Shown: positions 52,991-64,000, numbered from the stretch's first letter. The stretch is 64,000 bases of DNA from Leucosporidium creatinivorum (GCA_001600635.1 BCKL01000034.1:174966-238965); one strand, 5' to 3'. Program-made: numbers and translations. The notes: generated from the sequence alone by a model not told the origin.

Positions 52991-54830
52991 TTATGCGCCC
53001 TTGGGGATCATCCTGCGAGCGCGAACGAGAGGTCAGCCAATGAGCTCGGCGCCGAAGTCGAGGCGAGCTCACTTGTCCCAAGCTGCTTGCGAGGTCTGCG
53101 GAGGGCGGGAGACGGGTCAGTAACTATACTAGAGCACACACCGGACCAGAAATGCACCTTATGCATGGCAATCTGACCATCGGCAAAGCTTCCAAGCAGC
53201 TCCTTCATCTCGGCGCGCTTGATCAGGCGGAAGACGGCGTGCTCGGCCAGTACTTCCTCGTTGAACGCCTGCGAGGTGTCTTGCGAGTGGATGACTGCGT
53301 CTTGTAGCTATAGCGAAGGCCGGTCAGCCAACGTTTCGCCGCGAGAAGGTCGCCGAACTCACCTCCTTGATCTTGGCATCCAGTCGAATCAACCTCGCCT
53401 CCTTGCTCCCATCCGCCTCGCCCCCACGCAAGCTCTCCACCTTCTCCTTGAAGTAGCTCCCCAATCCCATGCCATAGCCATACCCACCCGCCAGGCGATC
53501 CCGCTCTGTTGCCACATTCGAGAGGTACTGGCTCAGCTCCTCAAAGTCGAGCTGCTTCTGATCGCGGAGCTTGAGGACCGACTTGAACGCCGCCGAGTAG
53601 GCGAGGAGGGAGTGCAGGTGCTCTAGGAAGGGGTCGCTGGCCATCCCTGCGTTCTCCCTGACCGACGAGCCAAACTCGACCAACGCCCGCTCGAAGCGCA
53701 TCAAGGGGTCGGTGATGCCGCTCTCGAGGTACCCCAGCCCTTGCACGCTCATCGCCATATCCTCATAGTCGCCCGAGAGGTCGCCCAGCCGCGTCTTGCT
53801 CCGTGCGCCCAGTCGTTCGATGGAAGCGAGCCCCTCCTCGAACTGGTCCAGGTGGGAGCGGATCTCAACGAACCGCTCGTCGGGCTTCTTAACTTTTGTG
53901 AAGGCGTTGAGGAGCGTGTCGGAGAGGTTGTCGAGGAGGCCGGAAGGGGGTTCGGGGTCGGAAGAGTTGGCGAGCTGCTTGTGCTTGTAGACGTTCTGCG
54001 GGAGAGCCGAGCGGCGAGGTCAGCTTGAGCTCTCTGAGCGTCGACAGCCCAACGTACCCATTCGGTCGACTCGAGGAAGTTCTGGAAGATGCTGGTACGA
54101 GAGAGCTTGGGGTGCCGTGATACCCTCTCGAGGAAGCGTTGCAGGCTGCGAGAAGGAGGTCAGCACCATCGCCGACACATGTTCGCCGAACTCACTCTAC
54201 TCGTCGTCGCTCGATAAAGTCGGCACTGAAGCGGTCTCCAACAACGTATTCTGCGATACAATGACTTCGTTAGCGGAGTACTGAGCAGCAGAGTGATGAC
54301 GAGAGACGAACCCATGCGATGCTTGTCAGGCAGCGGCGGCACGACACAGGCGGGAAAGTCGCGCGTCAGGAGGTCGCGCATGAAGACAAAGTCTTGGAAT
54401 CGTCGTCGAGAGGAAGGGGTCTTGGAGGTGTAGATGGGCAAGTCGGTCTGCGCGAAGGTGAGAGCGCAGCGCAAGTGAGCGAGCGTAAAGACGCATGAGC
54501 TTCGGCTGTAGGTGGAAGGCTTACCTTGGCGGTAACGAGGTAGGAAACAAACATCTCGCTGGTGCCCTCGAGCTCAACCTTGCCGTCCTTGACCTGCGCC
54601 GAGTGGACGGGCGTGTTGGCGAGGGAGGGGTGGGGGTCCGGGTGCGAAGACGAGGCTACGATGGAAGTAGGGTCGGATTGGTAGTCGTGGCCGAGTGACG
54701 AGTACTGAGTGACATCCCGTAGGTCTCCTTGCGAAGCGGCGAGAGGTTCTTGAACAGCAGCGGTCGGTGCTGTCTCCCAGGCGACGGAGCCAAAGTCGTC
54801 CCCATCTGCTGCAGAGTCGTGTGACTGCAT
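52991..54830 (-). CDS. SNX4: Sorting nexin-4 / Atg24
   Basis: PX-BAR protein that retrieves SNAREs from endosomes and supports selective autophagy. Acidic N-terminus MQSHDSAADGDDFGSVAWET. The PX domain includes MFVSYLVTAKTDLPIY, RRRFQDFVFMRDLLTRDFPA, CVVPPLPDKHRMEYVVGDRF and ADFIERRRV; the RRRF-D-F and PPLPDK(H/R) motifs bind PI3P. LQRFLERVSRHPKLSRTSIF then FLESTEWNVYKHKQ is diagnostic of Snx4. The BAR region follows (PDERFVEIRSHLDQFEEGLA to EVLAEHAVFRLIKRAEMKE). The C-terminus is spliced: HKTSQAAWDK joins MIPKGA through an intron gtgagc ... ctgacc ... cgcag, giving the stop at 52991. Reading through would stop four bases after the donor. Divergent from SEC15. Confidence 0.9.
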
Positions 54831-55118
54831 CTGTAGGGCTGTAGTGCGAAGGCCTGTCCGCGAGAACCGAGTTGAAAGCGATGAGCAGGACGAGGGAGGA
54901 AGACAAGAAGCGGAGGAGCGACGTCGTCTCTTGGTCCTGAACTACTCGCTGGTGAATCGACTCGAACCCGCTTCGCTCGCTCTTTGGACTGCAAGATAGC
55001 GCTACAGACCACTCGACGGTGCTCTCGGACTCTTCCCCGCCTGTAGGACAGTGCTCGAGCGCGTGTCAACACCTCTCTCGCCGTCTTCGCGCTTCGGCCA
55101 CAGCTGTTAATAGCCAGC
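54831..55118. promoter_or_regulatory. Divergent promoter, SNX4 / SEC15
   Basis: There are 288 bases between opposite start codons of two membrane-traffic genes, so they share one promoter region. No specific element is identified. Confidence 0.5.
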
Positions 55119-58100
55119 ATGGCGCACAACAGGCGCAGGCCCAAGTTCTCACCAGTAGAGATCCAGAATCAGCTTGCTCAGCTACATCTCGTAAGCTCAG
55201 CCTCGTTCAACTGCTCCTCCCCCCACCAGGCTCGCTCACCCTTGCTGGCTCCCGTGGCAGTTCTCGTCACTCTCTTCCAGCTCTACTAGCGATATTGAAC
55301 AACTCGGTCCGATTCTGTAGGTCGTGCTTCGTCGCTGCCAGCCGCCGTCATCCTCGCTCATATCCTCCGCTCGCCAGCCTCAACATCCACAAGAGTCGGC
55401 AGCAGAACGACTACCTCAAGGCGCTCAAGAACTTTGTAGCTGAGAAAGAAGCCGAGATCGAAGGTGTCTGTGCTCGCAACTACCAGGTGAGCGCGCTCGC
55501 TTATCGCTCAGCTCACCCCCGAGCTCACCTTACCGCCTTCTCGTCTCAGGACTTTGTCGGTTCGGTCTCGGCGCTGCTGCGAGTTCGTCAAGGCACAGTA
55601 TCGCTCAAGCATCGAGTCGTTGAGCTCAACGAGGAGGTGCAGAAGAGTGGAGGCGGTGTCGCGGACAAGGTGAGTTCGACTTATGCTCGGCGAAGCAAAG
55701 TCGGCGCTACAGCTCGCTCACCGGTCCCCCACGCAGAAAAAAGCGCTGCTCGACGCTCGGCGAGTCGGCCAGAACATCGACGATGCTATCGATACTCTCC
55801 AGGCGTGCTTGCGAGTCCTCGACATGGCCAGCAAGGTCGCCAAGCTCATTGAGGACGAGAAGTTCTTCTCAGCTCTACGAGTGAGCTTTAACGTCCCGCG
55901 CTCGGCGGATCAAACGAGAGCTAACCCTCTATCAACTCACAGCAACTCGAGGATCTCCAAACGACCCATCTGAAACCCGTCCTGCACTACCCCTTCGCCT
56001 CGCTCATGCTCTCCTCCATTCCCACCTCCCGCAACGCCATCCGCGAGTCAGTCTCGAGGTCACTGAAAGCTTGGATGTACGAGGCGCGCGAGGCGAGTCG
56101 CGCAGTCGGCAAGGGAGCGCTCGATGCGATGGAAGCTCGGGGGAGGCGATGGGCGGCTAGGAAGAGGAAGGAGAGCAGCGTTGGGCTTGCCAAGATCAAT
56201 GGGCCGATCGAGCTGGGCGTGTCGGAGCGGCATGAGTGTGAGTCTTGTTGGAGGCACGCACTTCGTAGCTCGGTCGCTGACTTTGGCCCTTTCACAGACA
56301 ACCCGCTGGAGAACGACACGGTGCACATCGATTTTAAGCCGCTGTATCAGTGCATCCACATCTACGACACGCTAGACGCTCGAGAAGAGCTGCAGCTGAG
56401 CTACCAGGCTGATCGCCGAGTGAGTACTGGGAACTTCTGCCTCTCATGCGCGGCGACACTGACCCCTCGCCCTTTCGCGATACAGGCCCAAGCGTTTCTC
56501 CTTCTCTCCCAAACCCAATCCCTCACTCCCTTCTCCCTCCCCGCCCTCGCCGCCCTCCTCGAGGAAATTGTCGGCTTCTTCCTTATCGAATCGCACGTCC
56601 TGCACACCACCAACAGCTTCCGCTCGGAGCAAGACGTCGAGGATCTGTGGGATGGCATGTGCGAGCGAGTCGTTCGTATCGTCGACGAAGGCTTGGCAGG
56701 TTGCGAGGATCCGGAGGTGTTCCTCGGGACCAAGTTCAAGGTGCTCACCTTCGTGCAGACATTGGAGGTGAGTCCCCGTGTTCGCTTGCGTGTGAGCTTC
56801 GCTGATGTAGCAACTCGTGTACTTAATAGGGCTACAGCTACTCCGTCAACCAGCTGAACAACCTTCTCCTCACCCTCTTCGAGCGGTACTCTCAACTTCT
56901 CCAGCGCAAGTTCAGCGGCGACTTCGAGCAGGTCAGTCGCGGCAGCTCTTTCTCAATACGAATCGTTGACATTGACCGACTTCTCTCTCCGCTACAGATC
57001 GTTCTTGACGACGATCACCAGTCCATGGTCGTCAACGACGCCGAGGAGTTTGAGAAGGTCGTCAGCGTCAGTTGGCTACCGGCGTCAGGAGAGTGGAGCG
57101 TATCCGAACTCCAAGCGTAAGCTTCTGCGCATCTCGGCCAGCTCCGAGCGCAGCTGACCCCTCCCTCCCGCGCAGGCCTGGATTCCCTCTCGCCCTCCCC
57201 TTCTCGCAGACCTACCCGCTCTGCTGCATCGACATTCGGTCGTTCACCGAGCAGTACTACCAATTCTCGGAAGGCTTTGCTGAGCACCATCGCGACATCG
57301 ACGACGTCCTGCGGAAGGTGAGTGTCTTGCACGCCGGCGATGAAGAAGGTGGACAACCCATGCTGACTACCATCACTCCTCCCCAGGCGCTGGACAACCT
57401 CCTCATCAAACAAGTCAGCGAGAACATCCAGCGTCGGCTGCAGATGATCAACAACCTCTCGCAACTTTCGCAAATCGTCGTCAACGTCCTCTTCTTCCAG
57501 ACGGCCTGCTCGGATCTCGAGACTCTCCTCGTCACCCTGCGGTGCGTCGAGCAGTTCTATCGAGATAGACGCACACGCTGATCCTCCTCTTCGTCTCTTC
57601 CGTTCGCAGCGCAACCCAGCGAGGAGGAACGATCCACCTCGACTCGCTCGCCTCGTTCCAGCATACGCTCACGCTCACGCAAGACCGCATCGTCGCCAAC
57701 ATCTCTCAAAAGATGGACTCGTTCTTCGAGGAGGCCGAGTACAACTGGCTTGCTTCCCAGCCGCCGCCGAATGCCGAGGCGAGCGGCTACCTCCAGGACT
57801 TGATCGACTTCCTCTCCACCGTGATGATGTCGGTGCTCATTCAGCTTCCCGAGTTCTCAAAGGACTACGTCTACCGAGGCGCTCTCTCGCATTGCGCGAT
57901 GCTGCTCATGGTGAGCCGCTATGTCGAGCTCTCCTCCCCCCGAGCACTCTCGCTAACCTTCCGCTTCGCTACAGTCCTACCTCCTCGATCGCGATCCTCA
58001 ACGCGTCAGCGATAACGGGCTACTGTACTTCAACAACGACGTGCGATGGCTCGCAGCTCACGTGGCCAGCCTGCAGAACGAGCGATTGAACGACGTCTTT

Positions 58101-58437
58101 GTTGAGCTTCACCAGGTTCGTGCGCCTACTTCAAAGCACTGTAGAGCTCGCTCACAGCTCTTCACTGTTCCAGATGCTCGCACTGCTCACGGGACCGAAC
58201 CTGCACGACTTCCTCAACCCTGAAGCTCGGCAGATGCACTACTCGCGCGTGCAGACCGCGCGAGTGCATACCGTCCTGTCCAAGCTGGCCGCTCACTACA
58301 ATGCCAGCTACAACTCGGGAGCGAGCGCTCGTCGAAGAGGAGCCGTGGTGAGTGTTTTGGCCTCGGTTCTCGGGCGGCGGCTGACCTTGCTCTCCCTCCC
58401 GTCGCAGGATGAGGTGTTGCGAGCGATTTCGCGCTGA
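55119..58437 (+). CDS. SEC15: Exocyst subunit Sec15
   Basis: Exocyst component that links Rab GTPase Sec4-type vesicles to the plasma-membrane tethering complex. About fifteen exons give some 790 residues. Start MAHNRRRPKFSPVEIQNQLA. Sec15 blocks follow: LRVRQGTVSLKHRVVELNEE, NIDDAIDTLQACLRVLDMAS, KLIEDEKFFSALR, HYPFASLMLSSIPTSRNAIR, FKPLYQCIHIYDTLDAREEL, SYQADRRAQAFLLLSQ, SEQDVEDLWDGMCERVVRIV, FKVLTFVQTLEGYSYSVNQL, PFSQTYPLCCIDIRSFTEQY, SENIQRRLQMINNLSQLSQI, QKMDSFFEEAEYNWLA and YLQDLIDFLSTVMMSVLIQL. It ends DEVLRAISR. The order and length match the family; no lesion is seen. The 3' end converges on ELG1 with 119 bases between stops. Confidence 0.93.
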
Positions 58438-58556
58438 GGAGCTGTGCTCTCGTCTCGTGTTGTACCATCATACATTGTCGATAGCCGTTTTTGCACATTC
58501 TCGAGCTAGCAAAGCAAGCGGAACAAGCGAAGCACGTCTCCTCCACCGCGAGAGGC

Positions 58557-61500
58557 CTAATCGTCGAAGCCCGACTCGCGCACCAGCCTCGCTTCTTCAG
58601 ATGTCCAGTCGACCGCTCGCTGGTAGGTCGCTCCTGAGAGGCGTGCTGAGCGTCGACTGCCGCGACCCGAAGCACCGCTGTCGGAGCCCTCGTCATTTTG
58701 GGCGGCGGCGTGCGCATCGTCGGCGTCGGTGATGAGGCGGAGGTAAGGGAGGTAGTCAACGAAGATGGACGGGTGGGGCAAGATGGGAGATGGGGAAACG
58801 ATGAGACCTCGGCAAGCGACCATGGTAGCGGCCTTGCTCATGGTGATGGCGCTGGAAGGCGAGAGAGGATCAGCGATGGCTCTCAACGATCCGAACCAGA
58901 GCTTCTCACCGAGTTGCATCCACCTGCTCCGGAAGCTCCAGGAGATCCGAAGACGCGTAGATCGACAACGACTGGGCGATCTCGCTCTCGCGGCCGAAGA
59001 AGGGGAGTTGGTGCTCGTTGAGAATCGGACCGTCGAGGATGGGGCCGCTGATCTCCTCGTTCGCCGGAGTTTCCGACGAGGCGGGTTCGTGATCCTGCAA
59101 ATGGAGAAAGGATCAGCTTTCGTACCGACGGACAGGGCCTGCCGCTGCATCGCCCGCTCACCTCGAGAAGCACGACGTTCCGCCTGCTCACGAAGGCATC
59201 GGCAAACGACAGGCTGTCGGCGACCGCACCAGAGGTAGCAAGCGCTGCGTTGTTGTCGTTCGTCCCCGAGCCCTGGCTGTCTTGCAGGCGACGGGCGTAG
59301 ACGAGGTGCGAGTCCTGCGGCGGCTCCACCGAGGGCAGAGCGCCTACACTCCAAACCGTCTGACTCTCGCCCGGCGCCTGCGCCCATCCGACGCCTCCTA
59401 GAGTATCGCCGACGGCCCATTGGCAGCTGAATTGGAGTTGAGCGAGGGCGTGTCGAAGATCTGCCGCTGGTTCGGGCGTCGTGGGGAAGGGGTGAGGAAG
59501 GGAATCCGCTGCTCCACGGGTGAGCCAAGATAGCGACGAGTCGTGTATGGTCGAAGCGTATAGCGAGGAGACGGCGGTGCGAGAGAGGATGTGGCCCTCG
59601 CGCAGAGCAACGAGCTCGAGGAAGGGTACGGCGAGCTCGGGCGAAGGAGCGTCGAAAGGGAGGTGGGAGAGCGAAGAGCCGCCATCTTCCACAAGCTGAA
59701 GACCGAGGTCGTCCAGAGGGATCATCGAGTCGTCTGTAGAGTGTCGAATGGCGTCAGTTCAAACTTCACGCGAAGCAGGAGCACAGACAGCGCACCGGTG
59801 CAGGTGAGGATGATGGGTCGGCGTGATTGTTTGACCAGAGAGATGAGACCTGCGCAAGGTCAAGTATCAGTTAGACCCTTCGGGAGTACTCTCACGCAGC
59901 AACTCACCTGGCCAGAAGTCCTTCTCCTCACGGAACAGGACGTCGACTTCGTCGAAGAGGATGAGCGACTGGGTCGTCGCAGGCGGCTCGACGATCGCTG
60001 GTCCCTCGGCGTCGACTTGCGGTTTGCGGAACATGTCAAACATGGACTTGGCTGCCGCCTTCTTCGGCGATCCTGGCCCGTTCACGCCCCGCACCATATG
60101 ATTCTTGCTGACGTCGCCGACGTAGCGCTCAATGTCCTTGGCTCCGCGTTTGCCGATCCCTGGGTAGACCTCGAAGACATTCCAGTCGAGCTCGTTGGCG
60201 ACAGCATGCACCGTAGACGTCTTGCCGGAGCCATGAGGACCCTTGAGCAGGATGAGGTTGGTGAGGGAGCGAAACACGGAGCGTTGAGCTGACGGTGCTC
60301 GTCCTAGGCGGAAGGAAGGCCTTCCCCCATCGTCCGAGTCCGAGTGGTAGGCGTTGCTTGCGTCGCTCTCAGCGCCCTCGTCATCCTCGTCGTCGTCGTC
60401 CGAGGCGATGAAGTCGTCGAGGTCGCTGTCGTTGCCGCTACGCTTCTTCTTCTTGTGACGATGCTTGGCGCCGCGAGCGACGGGACGGCGGCGCTTTGGC
60501 GCAGTCGCAGCGTCATGTTCTGCGCGTATAGTAGGGGTCAGCTAGCATCCTCGGTGTCACCTGGCAACGCTACTCACCGTTAAAAACGGCCAGCTCTTTG
60601 ACCCATTCCTTCAGATGGCCAGCGCTCCTTCCGCTCCTCGATCCGAGGACCTCGCCCGCTGCCTTTGGAGCATATCTGATCGTCCAGGCGTCTTTCGAGC
60701 TCTCCTCTGGGAGCCCTGCAACGCGGCGGTCATGCGGGCGGGCGAAGGAAGCGAGCGCTGGTGGAGTGGCGATGAATGGGGCAGCGAGGCGGTCGAGGAG
60801 AGGGTGTGAGGGGAAGGTGGGGAGTAGACGATTGAGGTTGCTGAGCTGCTCGATCTGGCACCGAGGGGCGTTGGTAAGGGGCGTCAAAGGGATCTCGGCG
60901 GAGGAGGAGAAGAGAGAGTGGGCGAGGACGTCTGCAGTCTGCTCGGGACCAGGCGGAGGAGGGTTGGCCTTTCCCTGCGAAGTGATTTGCTGCCAGCGCT
61001 GTAGCTTGGGTGTCTGCTGACCTGACCTTGCCCGGCGACCAGCGCCGTGCTCGTCCTCGGTCGGCCATCGCGGTTCGACCTCGTTGACCTTGCGCGTTTG
61101 GCGACTGGCAGGCTGAGGCCGAGAGAAAGGTTGAAAGGTCTGCGAGGGCTTCTTTGGTGGAGGAGAGTCTTGTATGGTGATAACGGGAGTCGAGGAGCGC
61201 GTCGACCCGCGTGAGCTCGTCGCCTTGAGCTTGCTGCCCTTCTTGCCGACGGGGCGTGCGGAGGAGGTGGGTGCAGAGGGGAGAATGACGAGGTCGTCGT
61301 CGTCGTCGTCGTCGTCGTCTACGTGCGAGCTAGCCTGTCCTCTCGAGCGAGAAGCGGCGACGCGTCTGGTAGACTTCGAAGGCTGGACGGGCGAGGAGGG
61401 GATGTCGATTGAGATGGTAGGATTGACCTGTGATACACTCGTCGAAGCCTCTGCTTGCTGCTGGTGTGCTCCGGGGCTGTCGTCCACCTGGCGCGAGCGA

Positions 61501-61775
61501 GCATCGACCTGGCCTGTGCTGCTGCCGCTTGCTGCTGCTTGTGGAGAAGGTACGAGTTGGGGCACGTGGCCGTTGGCGTTCTGAGGTGCTGTACTACTCG
61601 ATGTAGTCATGGTCGAGTCCACCGAGGCGGGGACGGGCGTAGCGTCGCTGCTGCTGGTGGGAGGCGAAGCGGCGGTTGTAGAGGCTGGCGGGGGAAGGGG
61701 CGCTTTAGGCTTAAACATGGGAAACAGCTTTGCCTGCTTGCCCGGACCGGAGGTGCTAGATGAGCTGGGCGCCAT
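58557..61775 (-). CDS. ELG1: Elg1/ATAD5-like alternative RFC large subunit
   Basis: AAA+ subunit that unloads PCNA from replicated chromatin. The N-terminus has a PCNA-binding-like patch GKQAKLFPMFKPK (about residues 13-25). A nine-Asp run followed by LVILPS near residue 155-165 is a textbook SUMO-interacting motif. The ATPase core shows Walker A GPHGSGKTSTVHAVANELDW, then NVFEVYPGIGKRGAKDIERY with VGDVSKNHMV, and Walker B SLILFDEVDVLFREEKDFWP, followed by IISLVKQSRRPIILTC-type sensor sequence. This combination is Elg1 rather than Rfc1, Ctf18 or Rad17. The C-terminal third is divergent and Ser-rich, ending EEARLVRESGFDD. The start at 61775 precedes the PIP-like patch directly. Confidence 0.87.
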
Positions 61776-61937
61776 CCCTGGCTGATGAAGTGAATGGGCG
61801 GAGACGAAGCCTTGAGCGACGCTTCGACGAAGGCGACTCTCTGTTCTCGACGAAAGCCGAGACACGAGAGTGCAGCACAAACAAGCACAACAAAACATAA
61901 CTACACAGCTCATGCCTGCAAGCGACCTCGCCATGCT

Positions 61938-63380
61938 TCATCTCCTTCCAATCTCCCTCGGCGCAGGCAGATCCTCATCCTCTTGGGCATCCCACTCGCT
62001 GGCCAGGACTTCGGACGTCTTGTGCAGTGCTTGCATACCATCGTCGTCCGTCGGTGTACCGTCTTCGAGCGGTGTCGTGTCGGAGCGGAAGAGAGGCTGT
62101 CCGGTTCGGCGCGCCGGTCCTGGGGTCGCTGACGCCGAGGGTCCACGAGAAGCTGAAGGTCGTGCCGAGTCGGAGGGCATGGCGCTGAGCTGTCGCACCT
62201 CGGCCGGTACCAGCGGTGCTCCTTGTGCGAGCTCGGAAGGAGCGAGGGCAGGATACGGTTCGACTCTGCGCCGAGAGGTCAATCGTCTCGCTCATAATGA
62301 GTGGGCAGCAATGACTGGGCTCACATGACGACGAGAGAGCGGTTGAAAATCGAGTAGCCTCGGTCTGCGGAGGGCGGGTCAGCCTGTAGATCTCCGAAGC
62401 GCTGCAAGATACGAAGGCTCACAGTCAACCCGCAGCTCGGGTTTGGCGTCCCCCACGTCCGGCTTCTCGTCATCAAACGTTTCTTGCCCCTCCGCCCAAG
62501 CTGGCAACACCGGCTCGACCTCCTCGTCCTTGACCGCCATGAGGCCCTCGACCTCGGCGTCAGCACGCTTCGCGGCTGGCTCGGCAGCCTCAGCTTCCTC
62601 GGTGAGATCCAAGGTACCATCATCGTCGCGTCCTCGTTTCCTTGTAGCAGCGCTGGTGCTTGTCGTGTCGACCAGTGGAATGGGAGGAGGGGAGTCGGCG
62701 AGCGGGTGTGCGAGACTCTTGTCCTGTCGGCCGAGGCGATGAGCGCCGCTTCTCCTGCTCGGCCTGAACTAGCAAGACAAGCTTACCTTGAGCAACACTA
62801 CGTGCTTCTTGTCCGTCTTGCGGAAGAAGAAGGCGATTTGGTAGTCCGCTGCAGCGGAACGACGTCAGCTCAACTGAGCGGGCGACTTAGCTCGCCAGCA
62901 GCTCACCTCCACGGTACACGTCGACGTTGGCCTTCTCTTTGGCTCCACTACGCTTCTTGGCTCCCTCTGCATCCTTGGTCAGCTTGACGGGGATGCGCTC
63001 CTTGAGGGCGAATAAGACGCGCTCGAGTCGCTCCGTCTGCGGTCGCGTCTGAAGATCAGCAGGCGTTGTCCAACCTCTAAGCAGCTCGACGTACCGTCAT
63101 CCAGTGCACATGAGCGGGCTCGAGGTACATGATCATCTGCAGGACCGTGTGAGGCGAGATGCGCAGATACGACGCCTGGCGCGGTCGAAATGACGAGGGT
63201 CCCAGTGTCGAGGGCACTGTGGAGGCCAGCGTTAGCAGAGCACTGCGATAATGTGCTATCCGGAGCCGTACTTAGAGAGAAGTCGTCAAATGCGAGCGTC
63301 GAGGTGGAAGGCAAGTTGCTCGGCTCGCGATCGCCGCAATAGGTGACTCCAGCTGGCACCAAGCAGCATGTAGTGAGCAT
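61938..63380 (-). CDS. Unrecognised nuclear-type protein
   Basis: No family recognised. Splicing yields about 400 residues with a folded-looking N-terminal half: VTYCGDREPSNLPSTSTLAF, RPRQASYLRISPHTVLQMIM with YLEPAHVHWM, RPQTERLERVLFALKERIPV, KLTKDAEGAKKRSGAKEKAN, then DYQIAFFFRKTDKKHVVLLK. Next comes an acidic stretch with a basic nuclear-type cluster (TRKRGRDDDG), a conserved-looking GYSIFNRSLVVM, and a Ser/Pro/Ala tail ending DEDLPAPREIGRR. About seven exons. The N-terminus is uncertain: an ATG at 63411 opens a frame that runs to a stop without joining this one, so I choose the in-frame ATG at 63380. Charge pattern and NLS suggest a nuclear role; that is inference only. Confidence 0.62.
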
Positions 63381-63710
63381 TGTTGGCAGGAGTCTGTCTC
63401 GTTTCACTCATTCTCTTCACTGTGCAACCCCTTGTGCTAACACGCTCGAGCTCTCGCGCGATGCTGCTGCCGCCGCCGAAACCCGGGGAGATGCACCCTT
63501 CTATTGCTCTCTTGCTCATAGGTATAAGAAAGTTGAGCTATCACATGGTGTTCTTCTTTGAAGTACGCTACAAACTTGGGCTCGTCATGGCACCCACCGC
63601 TTTGGCTTAGGTTCGGCGATGATCTGGTCACCGAGGCAAGACCAAAACTCACCCTGTGCACTACCAAGCTAGCTATGTCTAAGTAACAATGACCCGTCAC
63701 TCATATTTAA
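63381..63710. other. Intergenic region before the retroelement fragment
   Basis: About 330 bases with no recognisable gene. It would contain the promoter of the minus-strand gene ending at 61938. It is less GC-rich toward 63640-63710 (aagtaacaatgacc, catatttaag), coinciding with the approach to the retroelement relic. No LTR end or target-site duplication can be identified. Confidence 0.4.
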
Positions 63711-64000
63711 GTGGAATGGGCTGAGGAGCAAGAGATTTGCTGGCTTTAGGATGACTACAAGGTCTTCGTCCTTGTCGACCGCTCGCAGCCTCACAACTCC
63801 CCTCCAACACCAGGATGGGCCATTCAGAGTTCATCAACACCATCAAGTACAACAAGAACGGGATCCCCTACAAGTACAAGGCTTGCATTGTCACAATGGG
63901 CAACGAGGCGACAGCAGGGATCGACTTCCACGGCACCTTCGCGCCGACCCTTCGAGCTCCCTCGCTGCGCACCTTCTTTGCCATCGCCGCCAAGCACAAC
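63711..64000 (+). mobile_element. Decayed Ty1/copia reverse-transcriptase fragment, cut by window edge
   Basis: From 63711 one frame reads VEWAEEQEICWL, a TAG stop (63747-63749), then DDYKVFVLVDRSQ. After a frame change near 63815-63835 another frame reads KYNKNGIPYKYKACIVTMGN, then GIDFHGTFAPTLRAPSLRTF and FAIAAKHN to the window end. These are successive blocks at the start of the copia-type reverse transcriptase (RVT_2). A nonsense codon plus a frameshift within 130 bases shows it is not functional here. The upstream gag, protease and integrase parts and the 5' LTR are not visible; homology simply begins at about 63711. The rest of the element, if present, lies to the right of the window. 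Confidence 0.85.

Noticed and set aside
63409-63519. ATG at 63411 and the upstream frame on the minus strand as the start of the orphan gene
   Set aside because: That frame ends at a stop before the conserved blocks and no intron with proper signals links it to them.
1-64000. tRNA, rRNA or CRISPR arrays
   Set aside because: I found no cloverleaf-like T-arm/acceptor pairing, no rRNA-like blocks and no regularly spaced direct repeats; short CAG, CTG and GAC runs are coding repeats.

Overview
The window is nuclear DNA from a basidiomycete, most probably a Pucciniomycotina (red-yeast-like, Microbotryomycetes) species. It is GC-rich and compact, with about 28 protein genes in 64 kb. The genes are cut by many very short introns (mostly 50-90 bases) of the form GTGAGN ... 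CTGAC/CTAAC ... CAG, and the proteins are all fungal housekeeping types with Ser/Pro/Ala-rich low-complexity arms. I saw no bacterial features, rRNA, tRNA or CRISPR array. The genus is inference; only the fungal and intron style is read from the sequence.

Layout from left to right. 1-6352: the 3' half of a BUD6/AIP3 polarity gene, a dead copy of a PARP-type zinc-finger gene, and an F-BAR/RhoGAP gene. 7113-11597: beta-carbonic anhydrase and mitochondrial 2-methylcitrate dehydratase. 11829-18297: a long Ser/Pro-rich protein with a CUE-like end, 5-formyl-THF cyclo-ligase, and a small membrane protein. 18846-26054: HAK potassium transporter, the intact zinc-finger gene, and medium-chain acyl-CoA dehydrogenase. 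26341-35868: RhoGEF (ROM2 type), SEC1 and prefoldin 5. 36033-41833: DMT transporter, FIS1, an F-box/LRR-like protein and a tiny zf-met2 protein. 42155-47773: MAK11, GPATCH1 and mitochondrial bL33. 48411-54830: a third zinc-finger gene, a cold-shock-domain protein and SNX4. 55119-63380: SEC15, ELG1 and an unrecognised gene. The right edge holds a decayed Ty1/copia reverse-transcriptase fragment that runs out of the window.

Themes. Five genes (BUD6, the Rgd2-type RhoGAP, the RhoGEF, SEC1, SEC15) belong to Rho-controlled polarised growth and exocytosis; they are not arranged as an operon and their proximity may be chance. A second group is mitochondrial (methylcitrate dehydratase, acyl-CoA dehydrogenase, FIS1, bL33m). 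A third concerns ribosome, RNA or genome maintenance (MAK11, GPATCH1, ELG1). The most unusual features are a local three-member family of stand-alone PARP-type zinc-finger proteins with one member visibly destroyed, and a 2-nucleotide microexon that the methylcitrate dehydratase reading frame seems to require.
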